From contig OY294067.1 in NCBI GenBank assembly GCA_958510875.1, positions 142,694,546 through 142,758,545 on the forward strand: a DNA stretch of 64,000 nt. Direction: 5' to 3'. Every line of letters begins with the position of its first letter. The first letter of the stretch is position 1. Shown here in pieces: positions 33,763 to 47,291 of this stretch. Origin of the DNA: Endomychus coccineus. Lineage: Eukaryota > Arthropoda > Insecta > Coleoptera > Endomychidae. Below the pieces are notes generated by a model that saw only the letters and a program-made list of their open reading frames with translations, was not told the DNA's origin and ran no database searches. Made by a program: the position numbers and the translations under genes.

Positions 33763-35694
33763 CTGAATGAATAAGAGAAAACAAGTATGATGAATAATAT
33801 GAAATATTACTAATTTCTGAATTCTGATATATTAATTGGTTACGTAACAAGGAGGATGAGGGCATTATCGTCATAAGTCTTCAACGAATTATGTGATTTG
33901 GTATAATGATAATTTTAACAGCAGCAATACAATAGTATTTGTCCGCCAAAAACAATCATTGAAGATAATTTTGAACCACTAATATAGAACCTCTTATAGC
34001 ACCTTAGTATTCAATTGAAATAATGTTTCATTTATATAAGCCAAGACAAGACTATGTATCAAAAACTCGATTGAATGTTGCTAAAATGTGAGTTACTCTT
34101 CCAGAAAATTTTACAATTATCGGATTGTTTCAAGAACGTATGTGCTATGAGCCATTCAATAAGAATTTAATTTTTCTTTTTCCCCGTGTTGTAAATATGT
34201 AAATCTTCATTGAGTGGGGTGAGATGGAGATGATAACACTATATATTTTTCTGATTAATCACAACTTGGGAATGTCAATTGGCAATCAGGGACATAGTAC
34301 TATCCCAATATAGCATCAATGTCTATACTTGTAAGCCACATGTGTGGTCTGTTTTATGTTAGCTTGTTTGGTAACAGTTATATGTTGTACTTTAATGAAA
34401 ATTTTGTATCAATTCGAGGTGAGAAAATATAACATAATGTGTATTTGAATTACAATTTTCAAAATACATTCAGTTGAGTGATTGAAATGGTAAATACAAA
34501 ATACGTTATTCATATCTACAAAACACAAGTTACCTACCTACTATATTTTATATTTCAAATACTGTATTTGATATAATAAAACACTTATTACTTTGTTTTC
34601 AGAGAGTGCCTGCCCCTCTGCCGACCCAGGATATGAAAATAGCCATCTCCCCTGCCGACAGGGGATATTAAAGTTTTCATTTCTCCTGCCGACATATTAA
34701 TATTATTATCTCCACGTCCGACGAAGATAGAGCGAATAACTGTTGATAATTCTACCGAGTTCAATATTCAAGTTCCATTTGCGGTTCTGGCCGAGGTACT
34801 TGATTTAGTTTTTTTAATTTAAGTATATATGTTTTTGGTAATAGTAGGCTAGTAGGTTATTAGAAAGTTTGTTTTAGTTGATTGATGTTCCTTTTTTATA
34901 TACTATTAAAGTTGTGGATATTCGATCCAAAGCAATCACATTGTCATTCCCGAATTCTAAAATCCAAGCAGCAATATATTTTTGGTTTTTCCTTGCCCTT
35001 GAACACATATATTATGAAGAACAATGTAATTGATTGATGTTCCTCCTTTATATTAATACGTAAAGAAGAATATCGATCAGCCTTTAATAATTTGAAGACT
35101 GATGGATATTCGATCCAACACAATCACATTGCCATTCACTTCGGTTGTAGTGGGGAATATTCCGTCATATAATAAAAGTATCAATTTTCACTGCACCATA
35201 ATGAAATAAAAATAAACAATAAAAGAATACAACACAGGAACTACCTACTTGAAATTTGGCATATTGCATTTTGTAAATTGGAATCGACATTTAATATTAA
35301 TATTCCCTCTCGGCAGAGGAGGTATTGAATCTTTTGTTTGAATATAGAAACAGTGATGTAATTATAGATTCGCCAACTAGTGTGTCATCTTCAAAATGAT
35401 ACTAATGTATAAATGAACATGAACGATCTTAAAATATTTATAATACATAATGAATTACAAACATATCGTGTTAGAAGTCAATAGATAAAGTTTTGGTTCT
35501 TCAGGTTGAACAGCGACAACACGTCTTTCAGATCCAGACAACTTTCGCTTTTCTCATGAGCTCGTCATGATCAACCATCTCCGAAAGTGATGAGATCTAA
35601 TTTCTATCTTACGATTGTATTTGAAATACAAAATATATTTCGTGCACTTAATGCAATATGCATATAGTTTATAATGTTCTTGAATTAATAATGA

Positions 35695-35820
35695 TTGTTG
35701 ACCCAGGTATGAATTATACATAAAATTCACCGGAAATTAATAGGTTACACTAACACATATGCTTATTATTTTCGTCTCTACGTACGTTTCTGTCTCACGA
35801 CCCTCATAAGAAGACGTATA
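35695..35820 (-). repeat. Partial hammerhead-unit repeat, minus orientation
   Basis: A TTGACCCAGG...TTTCTGTCTCACGACCCTCAT block, a decayed copy of the unit at 57226-57480. Confidence 0.6.
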
Positions 35821-35825
35821 AATTA

Positions 35826-36598
35826 GTATAAATCTGAAATAATGATTTAATATCTGTTCTATGATTTACGAACTTGGGGTCACGTTTTATGTGAATCGTT
35901 CATATTCATTTATATTTTGGAGAGCATTATCATTACTGTATATTATTATTTTTGATTTACCCTCAAGACTAGCAGGAAGCAACAGATATTCGTTTATTTT
36001 TCAATCTTTTCGACCACATTTCTCATACCTAATTGGCTATAAGTTTGATGACATCTCTTTGGTAAGTCATGATCTTTACCATTTACATTGCTAAGTCTAA
36101 CGAGTGATGACATGAAATTTCAAGTAAGAAAGTTCACACACAAATCTTCTAATTCATCAATAAACGGAGCATATGAAGCATCCGGAAAATAACACACATA
36201 ACCATTATCGACTTTGCTGTTAATAAATAACCGGTAGTTACCATCCAATATTAGTGATGAAATCATAATAGAAGAACTGAGGCTCCTTAAATACTTGTTC
36301 ATAAATATTTAAATTTTATTGAATAATATGATATATGTAATCCTCTCCAATTTAACACATATAAATGGGAAGCAAATAATATTTTCTAGTTCTTGAACTT
36401 ATTTTTGCCATGTACGAGAACCAAGTGGTCCAAACGCCATATACCAGGAGGTTTAGATGTCCCACTGAGATAGCCATTCTCATTCATTTTATGTTAATCG
36501 TTCATATTCATTCATATTCTGGAGATTATTCACATAAAACGTGACCCCAAGTCTGTAAATCATAGAACAGATATTCAATCCTTAAGTCAGATTTATAA
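35826..36598. repeat. R1 inverted pair
   Basis: 35826-35896 and 36530-36598 are reverse complements (CTGTTCTATGATTTAC, GTCACGTTTTATGTGAAT). The outer flanks match 31345-31500 in part, so the unit belongs to family R1, also seen at 31345-31960 with about 90 percent identity to 35815-36275. Confidence 0.75.
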
Positions 36599-36867
36599 TG
36601 ATTTAATTAAATGAAACCCTTGCAAATTCTTACATGCGTCTTCATAATGCTTAAAGGATATTCAAGGTGGAATGCTCGGAAGCTATATTTCTAATAAGGT
36701 CTGACAACTATTTTATATTACCTCATAAATCGTGAACATCTGGATCCTCTAACGTTACACTTTTAGTTCAGTCCTTCAGTATTATTACATACTGTAATTC
36801 GACATGTATATAGAGCTTATGAGAATATTGCTTAGCAGCGGATTCTCAATTCACATACTCAAAACAT

Positions 36868-37066
36868 TAATTGTGTTACAATTCAATTGTTCGTATTTCT
36901 GTTGGTTTCGGCGACGTGGGCATTGTTAATTGAAATTAATGCGATAAGGACGCCTTGTGGTAATACAATTAGTTTTAAGAAATCACGTGTATACAATTAC
37001 ACGTCTTCTGATGATGGTTAAGAGATCGAAACGTAAGTAAAGACGAAAATAATAAACATGTAATAT
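36868..37066 (+). repeat. Hammerhead-unit repeat (interrupted; resumes at about 37544-37580)
   Basis: Shares TTCGTATTTCTGTTGGTTTCG, GCGACGTGGGCATT and the CTGATGATGG...GAAACG motif with the units at 52405 and 57226. Its 3' end (GACCTATTTCCCGAGAATTT) resumes after the mariner-type relic, so the mariner element inserted into this repeat. Confidence 0.7.
37008..37033 (+). ncRNA. Hammerhead-like motif (decayed)
   Basis: CTGATGATGGTTAAGAGATC followed by GAAACG; the stem is weak here compared with the copy at 57511. Confidence 0.35.
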
Positions 37067-37119
37067 ATAATGGGCGATGAAGTAAATTTTTCCTTTCTGG
37101 TCGTGTTAACAAACAGTTT

Positions 37120-37543
37120 TCTGGGGAACTGAAATCCTTCCGTTTCATTCAAGAGAATGTGGAGTTTGATCAAAAAGTTGTTTTGTGACCAATATGCTCC
37201 GAACGAATCATTGGACTCTTCTTTCTTGGAGATGTCAGGGACAATGCAGTTACTGGAGAACGGTATCGAACAATGATACGTGAATTTCAGCAACTAAAGT
37301 TGTAAGAACTTGGCATGGAAAACTTCTGGTTCCAGCAGGATGGCACTACATGCCACATAGCGCGTGAAATGGTCGCTCTTCTCAGAGACATCTACCCTGC
37401 CAGGCTGCTCTGAAAAAATGGAGATGTTGAGTGCCCGCCTCATTCCCCTGATTTGAAGGCACCAGCTTTTTTCTTGTACGGATACTTGAAAAATAAAGTC
37501 TACATTAATTGCTCACAAATGATAGGCAATCTGTGAAGAAATT
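37120..37543 (+). pseudogene. mariner-type transposase relic
   Basis: Degenerate C-terminal two thirds of a mariner-type DDE/D transposase readable across frames. Recognisable pieces are GERYRTMIREF, WFQQDGTTCHIAREMV (second catalytic Asp), GDVECPPHSPDLKAP (third catalytic position) and FFLYGYLKNKVY. Several stops and frame changes are present and no full frame survives. It sits in an intron, opposite in sense to the host gene. Confidence 0.8.
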
Positions 37544-38129
37544 GTATGACCTATTTCCCGAGAATTTTATATATAATTCATAAATGGTTAAATTTTATTG
37601 AATAATATGGTATAGGTAATTCTCTTTAATTTGATACATATAGATATGAGAAGCAAGTAATTTATTAATTTATTCCAGTTTTCCATCTTATTTCACTGTA
37701 TACGTGTAACTTGATGCCACCTACCAGGCCGGTCGGCAGGAGGCGGAGAGACGAACGCTCAGAAACAACTGTTCTAAATCTGGGCAGCCTCGAATATGAT
37801 GAATGAGAGGTCTCGACCCAGATGCGTCCTAAGCCAAAATGTTTAGAAACACGTGTCGAGTAGAATAGTCTAACGAGGTGCCAGGAAACCAGGCGATTTG
37901 TAAACTTCAGTTTACACTTAGTCTTTAGACTAGGAACAAAAGAAAATCCAGCCAAAGCTTCAGGTGACTGATTACAATACAAATCTGCTTTAACGGACTA
38001 CAACAAAGAAATCATAAGATTCAATGGTGAAAGGCATAACTTTGTGATAATTTATCATATTAATATAATAAAATAGAACACTTTAAATTTATTTTCTATC
38101 ACACATATTATAGAAACAAATCGTGACTG

Positions 38130-38205
38130 AAATTTCGACTCTAGCGAGTCATTTTCAAACGATACGCTAGTGTCGAAACTATAGTCACGATTTGTATCTA
38201 TTATA
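38130..38205. repeat. Inverted repeat with AATCGTGACTGAAATTTCGAC arms
   Basis: The arms AAATCGTGACT and AGTCACGATTT flank CTAGCG/CGCTAG cores. The minus strand reads GAAAATGACTCGCTAGAGTC then GAAATTTC, resembling a decayed hammerhead layout. Confidence 0.5.
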
Positions 38206-39244
38206 TATATTATAAGAAATCAGAGGAGAGAAGAGGGATTTTGGGAGAACTTCTGCCCGAGTATTTCTGAGTTAACTAGCAGCACGAGAATTGACAAAAT
38301 TCTCTCTAGAAATCCTACAAGAGAAATCGGATCGATAAAGCAGCCAGGTGAGTCTTTCACGGACTCTTAGAACTCCTGATGCAAAACCCCTGCCCAAGTA
38401 GTCTGAACCAATCACGATGGGTTGATTCAAGCGACCTAAACGATATGAATGCATGAAGGTATTGAATTATTATAATTTTGATTATTCACCACATATCTTC
38501 ATATACCGTTGAAAAGAAAAACTAAGCTCTAACATTCTGGTTATAAACATCACTAGTTGAACTTTGGTTGGTATATTTTATTATCATGAAGAATAGTTTT
38601 CTTATTCTGACGCTTCCATTTTAATCCCTTGTGAAATTGCGATTCAGAATTTGAGAGAATGCAATAACAAATAGAGATTATGGTAAGCATACATTGGTTG
38701 CTGTATTATATGACATTGTGTAGAATAGTGATTACATTTATTGCAAATATTTGTTCAGGGTTCTGTTTAATGTCGACAGAAAAGATTTTCGTGCAGAAAA
38801 TGATTGAGGGTCACACAATGAAAATATTACCCAATAATGAATTTTACAAAGATAATTCATAGAGATCATCCTGCTCAGATGTTCTATTTTCATTGACATA
38901 AAACCCTATTAACACAAGTCATTATGAGTGTTTTTATAGATGAAATTTTGAATATTTTGAAAATTCTCAGTTTTTAAGATTTTATCTATACAATATTGCA
39001 TTTCACGGCATTCCTCAAGTTTAATTCTGTTACAATATGGTCATCATCTCTCCCAAGAGTGAATAAATATCCATATTTCGAATAGATCATCAGTGAAACT
39101 GAAATAAGACTAAATATAATATTCTCTTTCTAGCAAATGGTGAATAACATGCATCAAATATTTAGTGCAACGAGTATTTGATGTCGTCGCCAAAAGTGTT
39201 ACAGCTATTGCAACAGTCTCTGTTGAATAATAAATCTAAATTAC

Positions 39245-39495
39245 CGTTTGCCGTTGAGATAGAACTTGCTGTGTAGGGCGCTGCTGATACTAATGTAGTT
39301 TTCTGAATATTCTCTCTCGACAATACGAATGTTTCGTGCCCCTGCAGGTATAACTACTACTTCTCTATAACCTGGAGAATTGCTCTGTTTGATATACGTT
39401 CCATTGACAATATCACATTTAGTACCATCGCCTTGACATATACCACACTCGTCTTCTTTTGTTTTGGAATCTACCACCCAGTCGCAACCAACTCT
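39245..39495 (-). CDS. ADAMTS-like gene, Cys-rich/spacer junction exon (84 aa)
   Basis: Opens after a TGTCTTTCAG acceptor with RVGCDWVVDSK and runs through CGICQGDGTKC to GYREVVVIPAGARNIRIVE and FYLNGK. The VGCDxxxxS and CGxCxGDGxxC motifs are diagnostic for the end of the ADAMTS Cys-rich domain, and GxxxVxxIPxGAxxIxIxE for the start of the spacer. It begins in phase 0 and ends two bases into an Arg codon, completed by the exon at 33762. Confidence 0.95.
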
Positions 39496-41581
39496 CTGAA
39501 AGACATTCAAATGGGTGAGAAATTGAAGTTATATGAATGATTGATTGTTCTAATTTAGTATGGTTGATTCGGTTCAAATATTTTCAAGTATATATAAAAG
39601 CTTTAAATTTTTTTCTACCAGAAGCAGAGTAAATATCATATGAGGGTTTGAATTAATTTTTATGAATATTTGGGATAAGCACAATTTTCTAAAATATTCA
39701 ATTTTTTTACTCTCATAATTCTTTACAAGCAGAATCGGATATAGAACAAAATATCGTTTTGAGTTTTGAGATTCTTTTCATTGTGTTATATTTTAACGTA
39801 TTCAATTGTGTATTATTGGTTCCAAATGCTTGCCTTTGCAGCTTTAAGCGAACAATTGGACTTACAAGTTAAGTGTGAAGGTAGCAAACTTGATTTTGAA
39901 GCTTCAAATTCTGAAGATCGTTGCAAACAGCTCCGTGAGGGTTTGAAGAATAATACATGGGAATGCAAAAAGTTTTGAATCACAAATGGCGAAATCCAAA
40001 GTTCAAAATGCTTACTCCTGTTTAGAGCTTGACCAAAGAGAGAAAATTGTAGGTGATAATATAGCAACTTGAAGTATGGTACGTATATATGTAATGCGCA
40101 CAATATGAGTGAATTTCTGAATTTCTGATCTTGGGATAAGTTTTCGAGACCTATCGAACTTCTTTCTACCAGACAGTTTTCTATTGAAATGCAAAGGTAG
40201 GAGTGAAAGTTCTGAAGTGAGAGCTCTTCTGATTTCTACCAGAAATGACTCTCTCAACGTTAATTTCTTCGTTGACTCACAGGATATTCTAGTGTGTAGT
40301 CAAAATAGATACGAAAAAAATTCATTGATTACATTTTCACAATGCCTTATGTATGTCAGATAATTCCTTCAATTATTTCGATCTGGCACCTGAACGTATG
40401 ACTTATGCTAGCGAGATCTGTTCACACTGCAAATTCTTGAATCAACTGCGTTCATGAACAAATATTCGCTGAAAAATGGGAAATCTATGACATAATAACA
40501 ATCGGCGTTTTGCCAAAACTCCACCTCCTGAATAATTTATTTTAACAAATTATTAATAATTAGAATGTTTTAATGAAGTTCATTCTTCATGTTTATTTTG
40601 ATATGACACCGTTGCTATGCCGTAAACCCTGAGAAGTGAGCTGTGACCGAGGTTGTGCCTGGTGCGAGTCCGCTCGAGAAAGGCGAGTTAAGTTCGAACC
40701 ACGCACGTGTTAGACAAGTCCAGAGCGTCGCGCCATCATCCATTCTTCAAATTTATGTGGAAGAAATGTAATTATACACGTACGGTAATCAAATTTTATT
40801 GAAGATTTATGTAATACAGTTTTCGTCCTTTCACACGCTTTATAGGACGACAACCAAGTGTCTTATGTTAGTAATTTCACATGCTTTCCAGCGATGCCTC
40901 ATTTGTAAAAGTGATAGGTGTAGAAAACTGAATCGTGTTTTTGAAACTTGTTACCACAGGTATCCCCGGACATTAAAAGTGGTAGCCGGATATCACATCG
41001 CTTATTATTGATACCAAAATTTTCATAAAAGCGATGCAGGTACTTTTCAAAAATATTGTTATCAGAACATATAGTCCAAGGTGTGGTTTTGGGAGTAAAG
41101 CAATTGTTATTATGAAGATATTTCACATTATTTTAGAAAAACCTCTATCTTCAAAAGCGGTTGTCATCGCAGTAGTCTCTCGTTCTATTAATATCGTAAT
41201 CTCGAGTCGAGTTCTACGTTTTGATCAATAATTTCTCGATTAGAGTGCTTGGATAATGTTGTGTCAAAATATTCTGAATTTCTAATAGGTATAACTATAA
41301 AGCTGATGTATTTATTCCATCCCGCACTATCTACACATTTTTCGTAGATTCAGTTTTATGATGATATTTAGGACCTTGTAAGCTTGAGATTTTTTGCGAG
41401 ACTTGAATCATTATGGTGTGAAAATTCTAAAGTTTAATAGAGCTCTTGTAACTAAAAGTTGCCTTTCGATGATATATAAGAAAGTTGCATAACTCTTCGA
41501 GTGAGATTCCACTATCTTCAAACAAGATGATATATTCATTACAGTATAGTGGAATTTTCGTTACAAATGCAGTATATTCAC
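39496..41581 (-). other. ADAMTS intron, 2.1 kb
   Basis: GT-AG intron. A B-box-like GTTCGAACC at about 40695 was the only RNA polymerase III-like hint. No transposon was recognised. Confidence 0.7.
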
Positions 41582-41709
41582 CCTACATATTCCAGATATG
41601 CAAATATCTCGTGTTCCAACGTTGCAAGGGGTGCCATCTTCGACGTATTCGCTCCAAGATACCATGACGGTATCATTTGCATCATTACAATATAATTTAC
41701 ATGGCTCAC
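41582..41709 (-). CDS. ADAMTS-like gene, Cys-rich exon (about 43 aa)
   Basis: 128 bases after a TGTTGCAG acceptor, ending at AGG/GTGAAT. Its first two bases complete a Ser codon with the exon at 46976. It then reads EPCKLYCNDAND, EDGTPC and DICISGICR, matching the ADAMTS Cys-rich pattern (C-x-L-x-C, DGTxC, xICxxGxC). It joins in frame to RVGCDW of the next exon. Part of the substrate- and matrix-contacting ancillary domain. Confidence 0.94.
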
Positions 41710-44700
41710 CTGCAACAAATGACATAGATCACAATATTGCAGCAAGATTACCTTCTTCAAATTCAATCCACCAATTCTAAAAGTTTGAGGATGATGTAGA
41801 ACGATGCATATTAATTATTTCATATAAACTTAAATAAAATAACTACATAGTACTTCGTAAAATTTGTTTGACGTAGCTACTGTGTTAGCGACACTATAGT
41901 CAGATTTATTTATTAAACAAGTGGAAATCGAACTTTTAATAGTTACTTTATTTAAGTTTAGAATGTATTCTCATCACGTCTATTCAATATTTCAAATATC
42001 TTAGATATAAGAAATATTTTCTTATTCTCATAATTTTTCCATGTATTCATTAAAAGCATATGAGCGAACCTTATATAGAGAAATCTACTTCCAGTTGAAT
42101 TCACAACTTGCTTGCGAGTCACGGAATCTATCAATGTATAGTGAAAACTATTCTTCCTGACATAAGCACTCTGTCCAGAATCATTGTGAATTAACTTGAT
42201 GTATAGGTGAGTAATTTTATGTTAATCGTCGATTGGCTAATTAGAAAATTCCGAAAAGATACATTCGGAGATTACACAGTCTATCTTCCTCATCACTTAC
42301 CTGAAGAAGTAGTTTCTTTTGCTACTACTGAACAATACCTACAATAATTACAAATAATTGATAATGACTTATTTGCTTTTATTTACATTGAATTTAAAAT
42401 TTTTCTGTTCGTAGATGATGATCCTTCTATAATTGATCATTCCACTAAATAATGGTCTGGAAATCTGATATCATAATATTTGGAAATCGTGAATGTTCGT
42501 TGCAAACAAGGATGATGATGATTTTTTTTATGTTAATATGCTAGAGGCACGATCTTCCAGAATGATGTACCTCTATGGCTAACCGCTTGAGAGATATGGA
42601 AGTTCACGACACAGTAACGCTGTATATGACATTACAATACCCCTGATATTGCACTATAATCGGATCTAACTTCTCCACATTTTCTGGATATTTCTATAAT
42701 TCTGGAATAATGGAACCTCCTTCAGTACCATCGAGTGATGTTATTTGGGACCAATTTTCAAGATGGGAAAAAGTGAGAGCTGAAAAAATGTAATTAATGT
42801 ATATTCTGTAATAACATCTTTCCAAAAAAATGTTTTGCTACCCGCTCAAGCGAGGTAGATTCGGACTGTTCCTAAATTGTATGTAAATCCAAGTAAACTC
42901 GTAGGTTTGGTGAATATGTACACTAAAAATGAATTTTTCAAACGACTTTTAATGTGAATAGCATATGTAAAAAAATATATGGAATACATTTTGAATACAC
43001 GTTTACTGAGGATCAATGAAGAAAATTCACACTTGAACCCCTTTTTGGGCTAAGCAAAACAAAATAAACTGGGGACTATGACCCGAATATGTTTTATATG
43101 AAGGAGGATCTTTCTTCTTCATCACTTGACACCTAGGGAGCCTGAGTTATTAGTATGTTCATTATTAATTCTATCCGAAATAGTTGATTTTTGCACACCA
43201 CATTCTTGGCCGGCCCCCATATACTCAACTGTTCTTGGCTTATTATTTCGCGCAACGCTAAGTAAACTCCATCTTCATCATAATATTTATAAGGTCGTTC
43301 CCTCAACCTTCTTTTGTAGTTTCTTACCATTTTCAAGATGTCCCAATTTACCATAGAAAAATTTATAAAATTTGTGGTTATTGAAATTTTTACCTCAACC
43401 CTGGTCAAAAAGTATATGCCTTCGATGAGAATAGCAAATGCTTATTCTAACCAACGTTATTCGAATTTAAGATCTACAATACATGCTATAAATCGTGTTC
43501 TCTAAAAATCCATATTTTCAATTTTTTGTTTATGAACTCACTTTTATTGCAAAATTACACCATAACAACAACGGACATCACTTTTTTCAATGATCGAACT
43601 ACAGTGATCACATTTACCACACCAAACATGTTCAGCCGCTCACTACGAGATGGTAGTATCAGTAAATGTGAACTTGCCCTGGGTTGTCCGGAATTACCGG
43701 TACTGTCCAACGTTACATCATTTGATGGTAATGCTTATGTTTCTGAGAGGGTTTCTCATTCATGTGTAAACATGTAACTGGTTTTGGTTACTGTCTGCCC
43801 CTGTTCTCTGTTCGATACATGTGAACATTTTCGTCCGGCGTAGATCTGGAACGTTACTTCACCATTTGTTTTTATGTTTCACTATTTAATCCCTGATGAT
43901 AACCGTTCTCGATAAACTCCACAATATGGCTCAGGCTTGATAGAGATTCATCGCACTCGTTCTGATAGCCACAACAAGGCAACCTTGATATTTCTCCCTT
44001 GCTTTTGAAAGCATCTGATAATTTATAGTTTCATCCGACAGATAATAGCTTACAAGGGTGTGACAAAATAGGCATGGCTTCAATAATGACTGTAAGAAGA
44101 TTATCATGTACGATAGGGAAATCAATTACCGGTTTTGGGCCCTTCTGAATCGATCTGGACTATTTGTGAGATAATATCTGTGTGTTCGTACGTGTGTGGA
44201 GACAATCGCGCCATTACCATTGGTCGTATGGATTTAAAATTTTGCAAATCGCTCTGAAGTGCAGAAAATAGGAACTTCATTGTTTCTGGACTTTCTAATA
44301 GTGCTTCTCACATTTATCTCATGTTTTTCAAATAGATTTATAGTATTTAATTGAACTATAATGACAAAAGTGTTTTCCTGGTTGCAAATGTATATCATAC
44401 GCATACAGATTCGGAAAATATTTATCTTGGGTATGGTGGTTTCATGAGAGCGTGAAGAATAGCTTGCTATATGTTGAAAGAGCATCACAATTCCAGGGCG
44501 GTCAGCTCAGGATGTAAGACGTCAGTATCATACCAGCACCAGTCGGGAGAATGTGCAAGTCGCTGTGAACGCCTCGGGTGAGGTAAGAGGAGGGGCGCAC
44601 AGCAGTGCGTATTATCATATCATTGCGTTCCTAGTTGCACGTGGAAATTCTTGTCTATACCCCAGAAGAATTGTTTCCGATACTGTATATTTATCCTGCA

Positions 44701-46975
44701 GGAGTGTCCGATATTCTCATCTTAAAATTCAAGGGAAGTCACCGACCTGACGTCACAGCATATTTTTGATGTATTTACTCTGTGGCATCGAACTATACTC
44801 TATAGTCTATACATTTTAGTTATACGCTCTGTGATATCATGAAATGAGGTTACCAAGTGTCAATGATTTTTACAGTTCATGTTACAGCAGGTTTCAGTAT
44901 GAAACATAGAGTTGTAGAATAACTACTTGAATGAAATTTCAATTCAACTTATAGTATAATTCAACGTCTCCCATTAATTTCTGAATCATTTCCGATATAT
45001 TTCCTGTCGCTACAATCATACATTCTCCCTGCAATGTCCGAAATCGGAAAATTGTATAAGTGAGCAAAACTAAGCATCATCAAACAGGCTATGCTTGCAA
45101 ATTTTAACAATTAGCGAAATACTGTCAAACTGGCTACTTTTATCATAGAGTTGCGTCAAAAGAAATCGATGTGACATTAATATCCTTTTTATTTTTTAAT
45201 CAAGAGTATGCTGACATGAACTGCGTTTATTGTTTTTGTGAAGCAAATACGACAAAAGCCCCTCGAGAATATCGCATTCGGTTTCCTAATAGACGACAGC
45301 CACATCATAATGTATTTGCGAACGTGTACCTCCTAATCATCGTAACGTCAATCAGGTGATAAGGAACGATTTAACAGAGATCCAGACACAAGTGAGAGAA
45401 AAGTTTCTAGAACCCTTGGAATTCCTGAAGCTACTATCGTACGAGTATTAAAACTAGATCATAGACTATCTTTCCACATACAACCAGTACAGGGTTTGCA
45501 TCCAGGAAATGGAGAACGTAGAATGATATTTTGTTGATGGCTTCTGGGCTTTGTTCAAACTGAGGAGTTCCAAAATAATATTTTACGGGCTGACAAGTCA
45601 TGTCTTACCCGAAAAGGGATTGTGAATTTGTATAACCAACATGTGTGAGCACATGGTGTGTTAATAAGTTTACACCATTCATTCATCAGATTCTATTATG
45701 CATCCAGCAAAATGGTTGAAATTTCCAACATTTGTTGACTCAATTCATTTGTGATTTGCATCTAGTTTAGAAAGACGCATTTCTTTGATTATTATTGATT
45801 ATAGTCAATTATTCGAAATATAGTTTTAAATTTATTTCTGTCATTTACCTTCCAGTTTATTCTATCCATTTTATCATGAAATTGCAGGAGGCAAAGAAGT
45901 TTCTGAATTCAACGATAAATGCTTGGTACTTAACTACTATTTGGAAAAATCAGTGGTGTTACCTTTATTGAATTAGGTATCGTTTAGTTGTCCCGTACGC
46001 ATGTCATTGTTTATTTCACAGAATATTGGTGATCACAGTCCACTATAGAAAACAGGAAAACCCATGTATGTCAAGTCTTAAACCCCTGATTTTCTTCAAT
46101 ATTGAATTATATCCAATTATATAAGATAGTATTGTTATTTATTTGTTTTTTTCAACTTTCGGTGAATTTATTCGAAAATGATGCATTTAACAAAAAATTA
46201 CAAGAGGCGAAACAGTTCTCAAGTTCTACTATGAATGCTTTGTACTATTGTGTTTAAAAATCAGTGAGGCAACAGCTTTAGTGAAAAATGGTAATCCTAT
46301 TCGAATAGAGAATACCAAGAAACTCATTCACGCCAAATTTCAGACCACTAACTTTCTTTAGTGTATTCAGTTTATCGAATTATTAAAAATAATGTTTTTT
46401 CTTTAACGCCCTGTCCTGTAGATCCTAAACGTAACCGAAATAGATCATACTTTATCCAACAAATTGTCCTTAATTTTTGAAAAACTGTCGGCGCGTAATT
46501 ACTTGCTATTCTAAACTGAACCACCTGTATATTGACCTCATGAACATTATTTTCAAAAACAAGTATCATCTATCAGTCAACGCTAGCTAGTTAGAGATGA
46601 TATATTATATAACCAACCGCTTCTATATTTGAAATTCCAATTACGTTTGTAATTGTTCATTATCTCCAGTTGACTCTTCCGAATAACTTATGTATATACT
46701 TATATTTTCTAGAATATGAAATGATCGCTGTTGTGAGGCCACGTTTATTGAGAATATCGTAAGAAAATTGTGACAATGTATTTGGGAAAATAATCAGTTC
46801 GGTGCAGTACTATAGAATCATCACCATTTCAGTTGGGGCGAATTGATTATAAATAAGCAGATACATGTCTAGCTTACTGATCGATCTTTCCGTCTCATAT
46901 GTACATCTATTCTACTATTAAATATAAAATCGTCATCATCCCGCAAACATCAGATTCAAATAGAGCTCAACTTAC
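41710..46975 (-). other. ADAMTS intron, 5.3 kb
   Basis: GT-AG intron with donor GTAAGT at 46975. Apart from the transposase relic near 45.2-45.7 kb, nothing was recognised. Confidence 0.7.
45190..45660 (+). pseudogene. Insect-type mariner-superfamily transposase relic (DUF4817-like N terminus)
   Basis: Starts with an EYADMNCVYCFCEANTTKA / REYRIRFPNRRQP block, the helix-turn-helix N terminus common in insect transposable-element proteins of the DUF4817 type. After a gap it continues in another frame with VSRTLGIPEATIVRVLK, PVQGLHPGN and LRADKSCLTRKGIVNLYNQH, where the ADKSC part aligns with the first catalytic Asp of the core. Frame changes and stops show it is dead. Confidence 0.75.
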
Positions 46976-47291
46976 TTTGTTCAAAATACGGTATCCATTC
47001 ATAGTTCTTTCCTTCGTAAGTATGATTATTATATTTTAAGCATTGGACTGCTCTAAAACTCGGAGTATTGATAGGACAAGGGTCGGTGTTGCATGTTTTG
47101 TACTTTCTTCTGATTCCTACACAGAACCATCCACCTGCGGCAGGCTTTGGGTGGTCACATTGACGTTCAGAAATCGAGACGCCAACACCGCAAGAGCGTG
47201 AACATTCACTCCACGAAGTCCATTCTCCCCAACCACCGTCGATCGCTGCAGGAGGCTCCATTATGGGCACGCACTTCTGATCTTGACACCA
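46976..47291 (-). CDS. ADAMTS-like gene, central thrombospondin repeat exon (105 aa)
   Basis: First exon of the gene visible in the window. It opens after a GGTTTCAG acceptor with WCQDQKC, the end of the disintegrin-like domain. The central thrombospondin type 1 repeat follows (GGWGEWTSWSECSRSCGVGV, with paired Cys to TCNTDPCP), then FRAVQC and YEWIPYF of the Cys-rich domain. It ends one base into a codon at GTAAGT. The central repeat has the WxxWxxCSxxCG glycosylation and heparin-binding motif. By overall pattern it resembles the ADAMTS7/12 subgroup, but that is a tentative placement. The catalytic HExxHxxGxxH exon was not found in 47.3-64 kb, so this intron is long or the 5' part lies off-window. 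Confidence 0.95.

Larger units (their letters stand above)
33763..39244 (-). other. ADAMTS intron, 5.5 kb, with repeats and a mariner-type relic
   Basis: GT-AG intron between the two spacer exons. It holds repeat copies R1 (35815-36275 and inverted 36505-36790) and R2 (36283-36490), hammerhead-like units, a mariner-type transposase relic, a CTGCCGAC-rich short tract (34605-34720) and an inverted repeat at 38130-38205. The rest is unassigned AT-rich DNA. Confidence 0.75.

Noticed and set aside
37665..37982. 105-aa minus-strand frame.
   Set aside because: No recognisable domain and no splice or repeat support; composition is like repeat DNA.
40680..40705. AGTTCGAACCAC resembles a tRNA or SINE B box.
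   Set aside because: No convincing A box, cloverleaf or repeat copy was found nearby.
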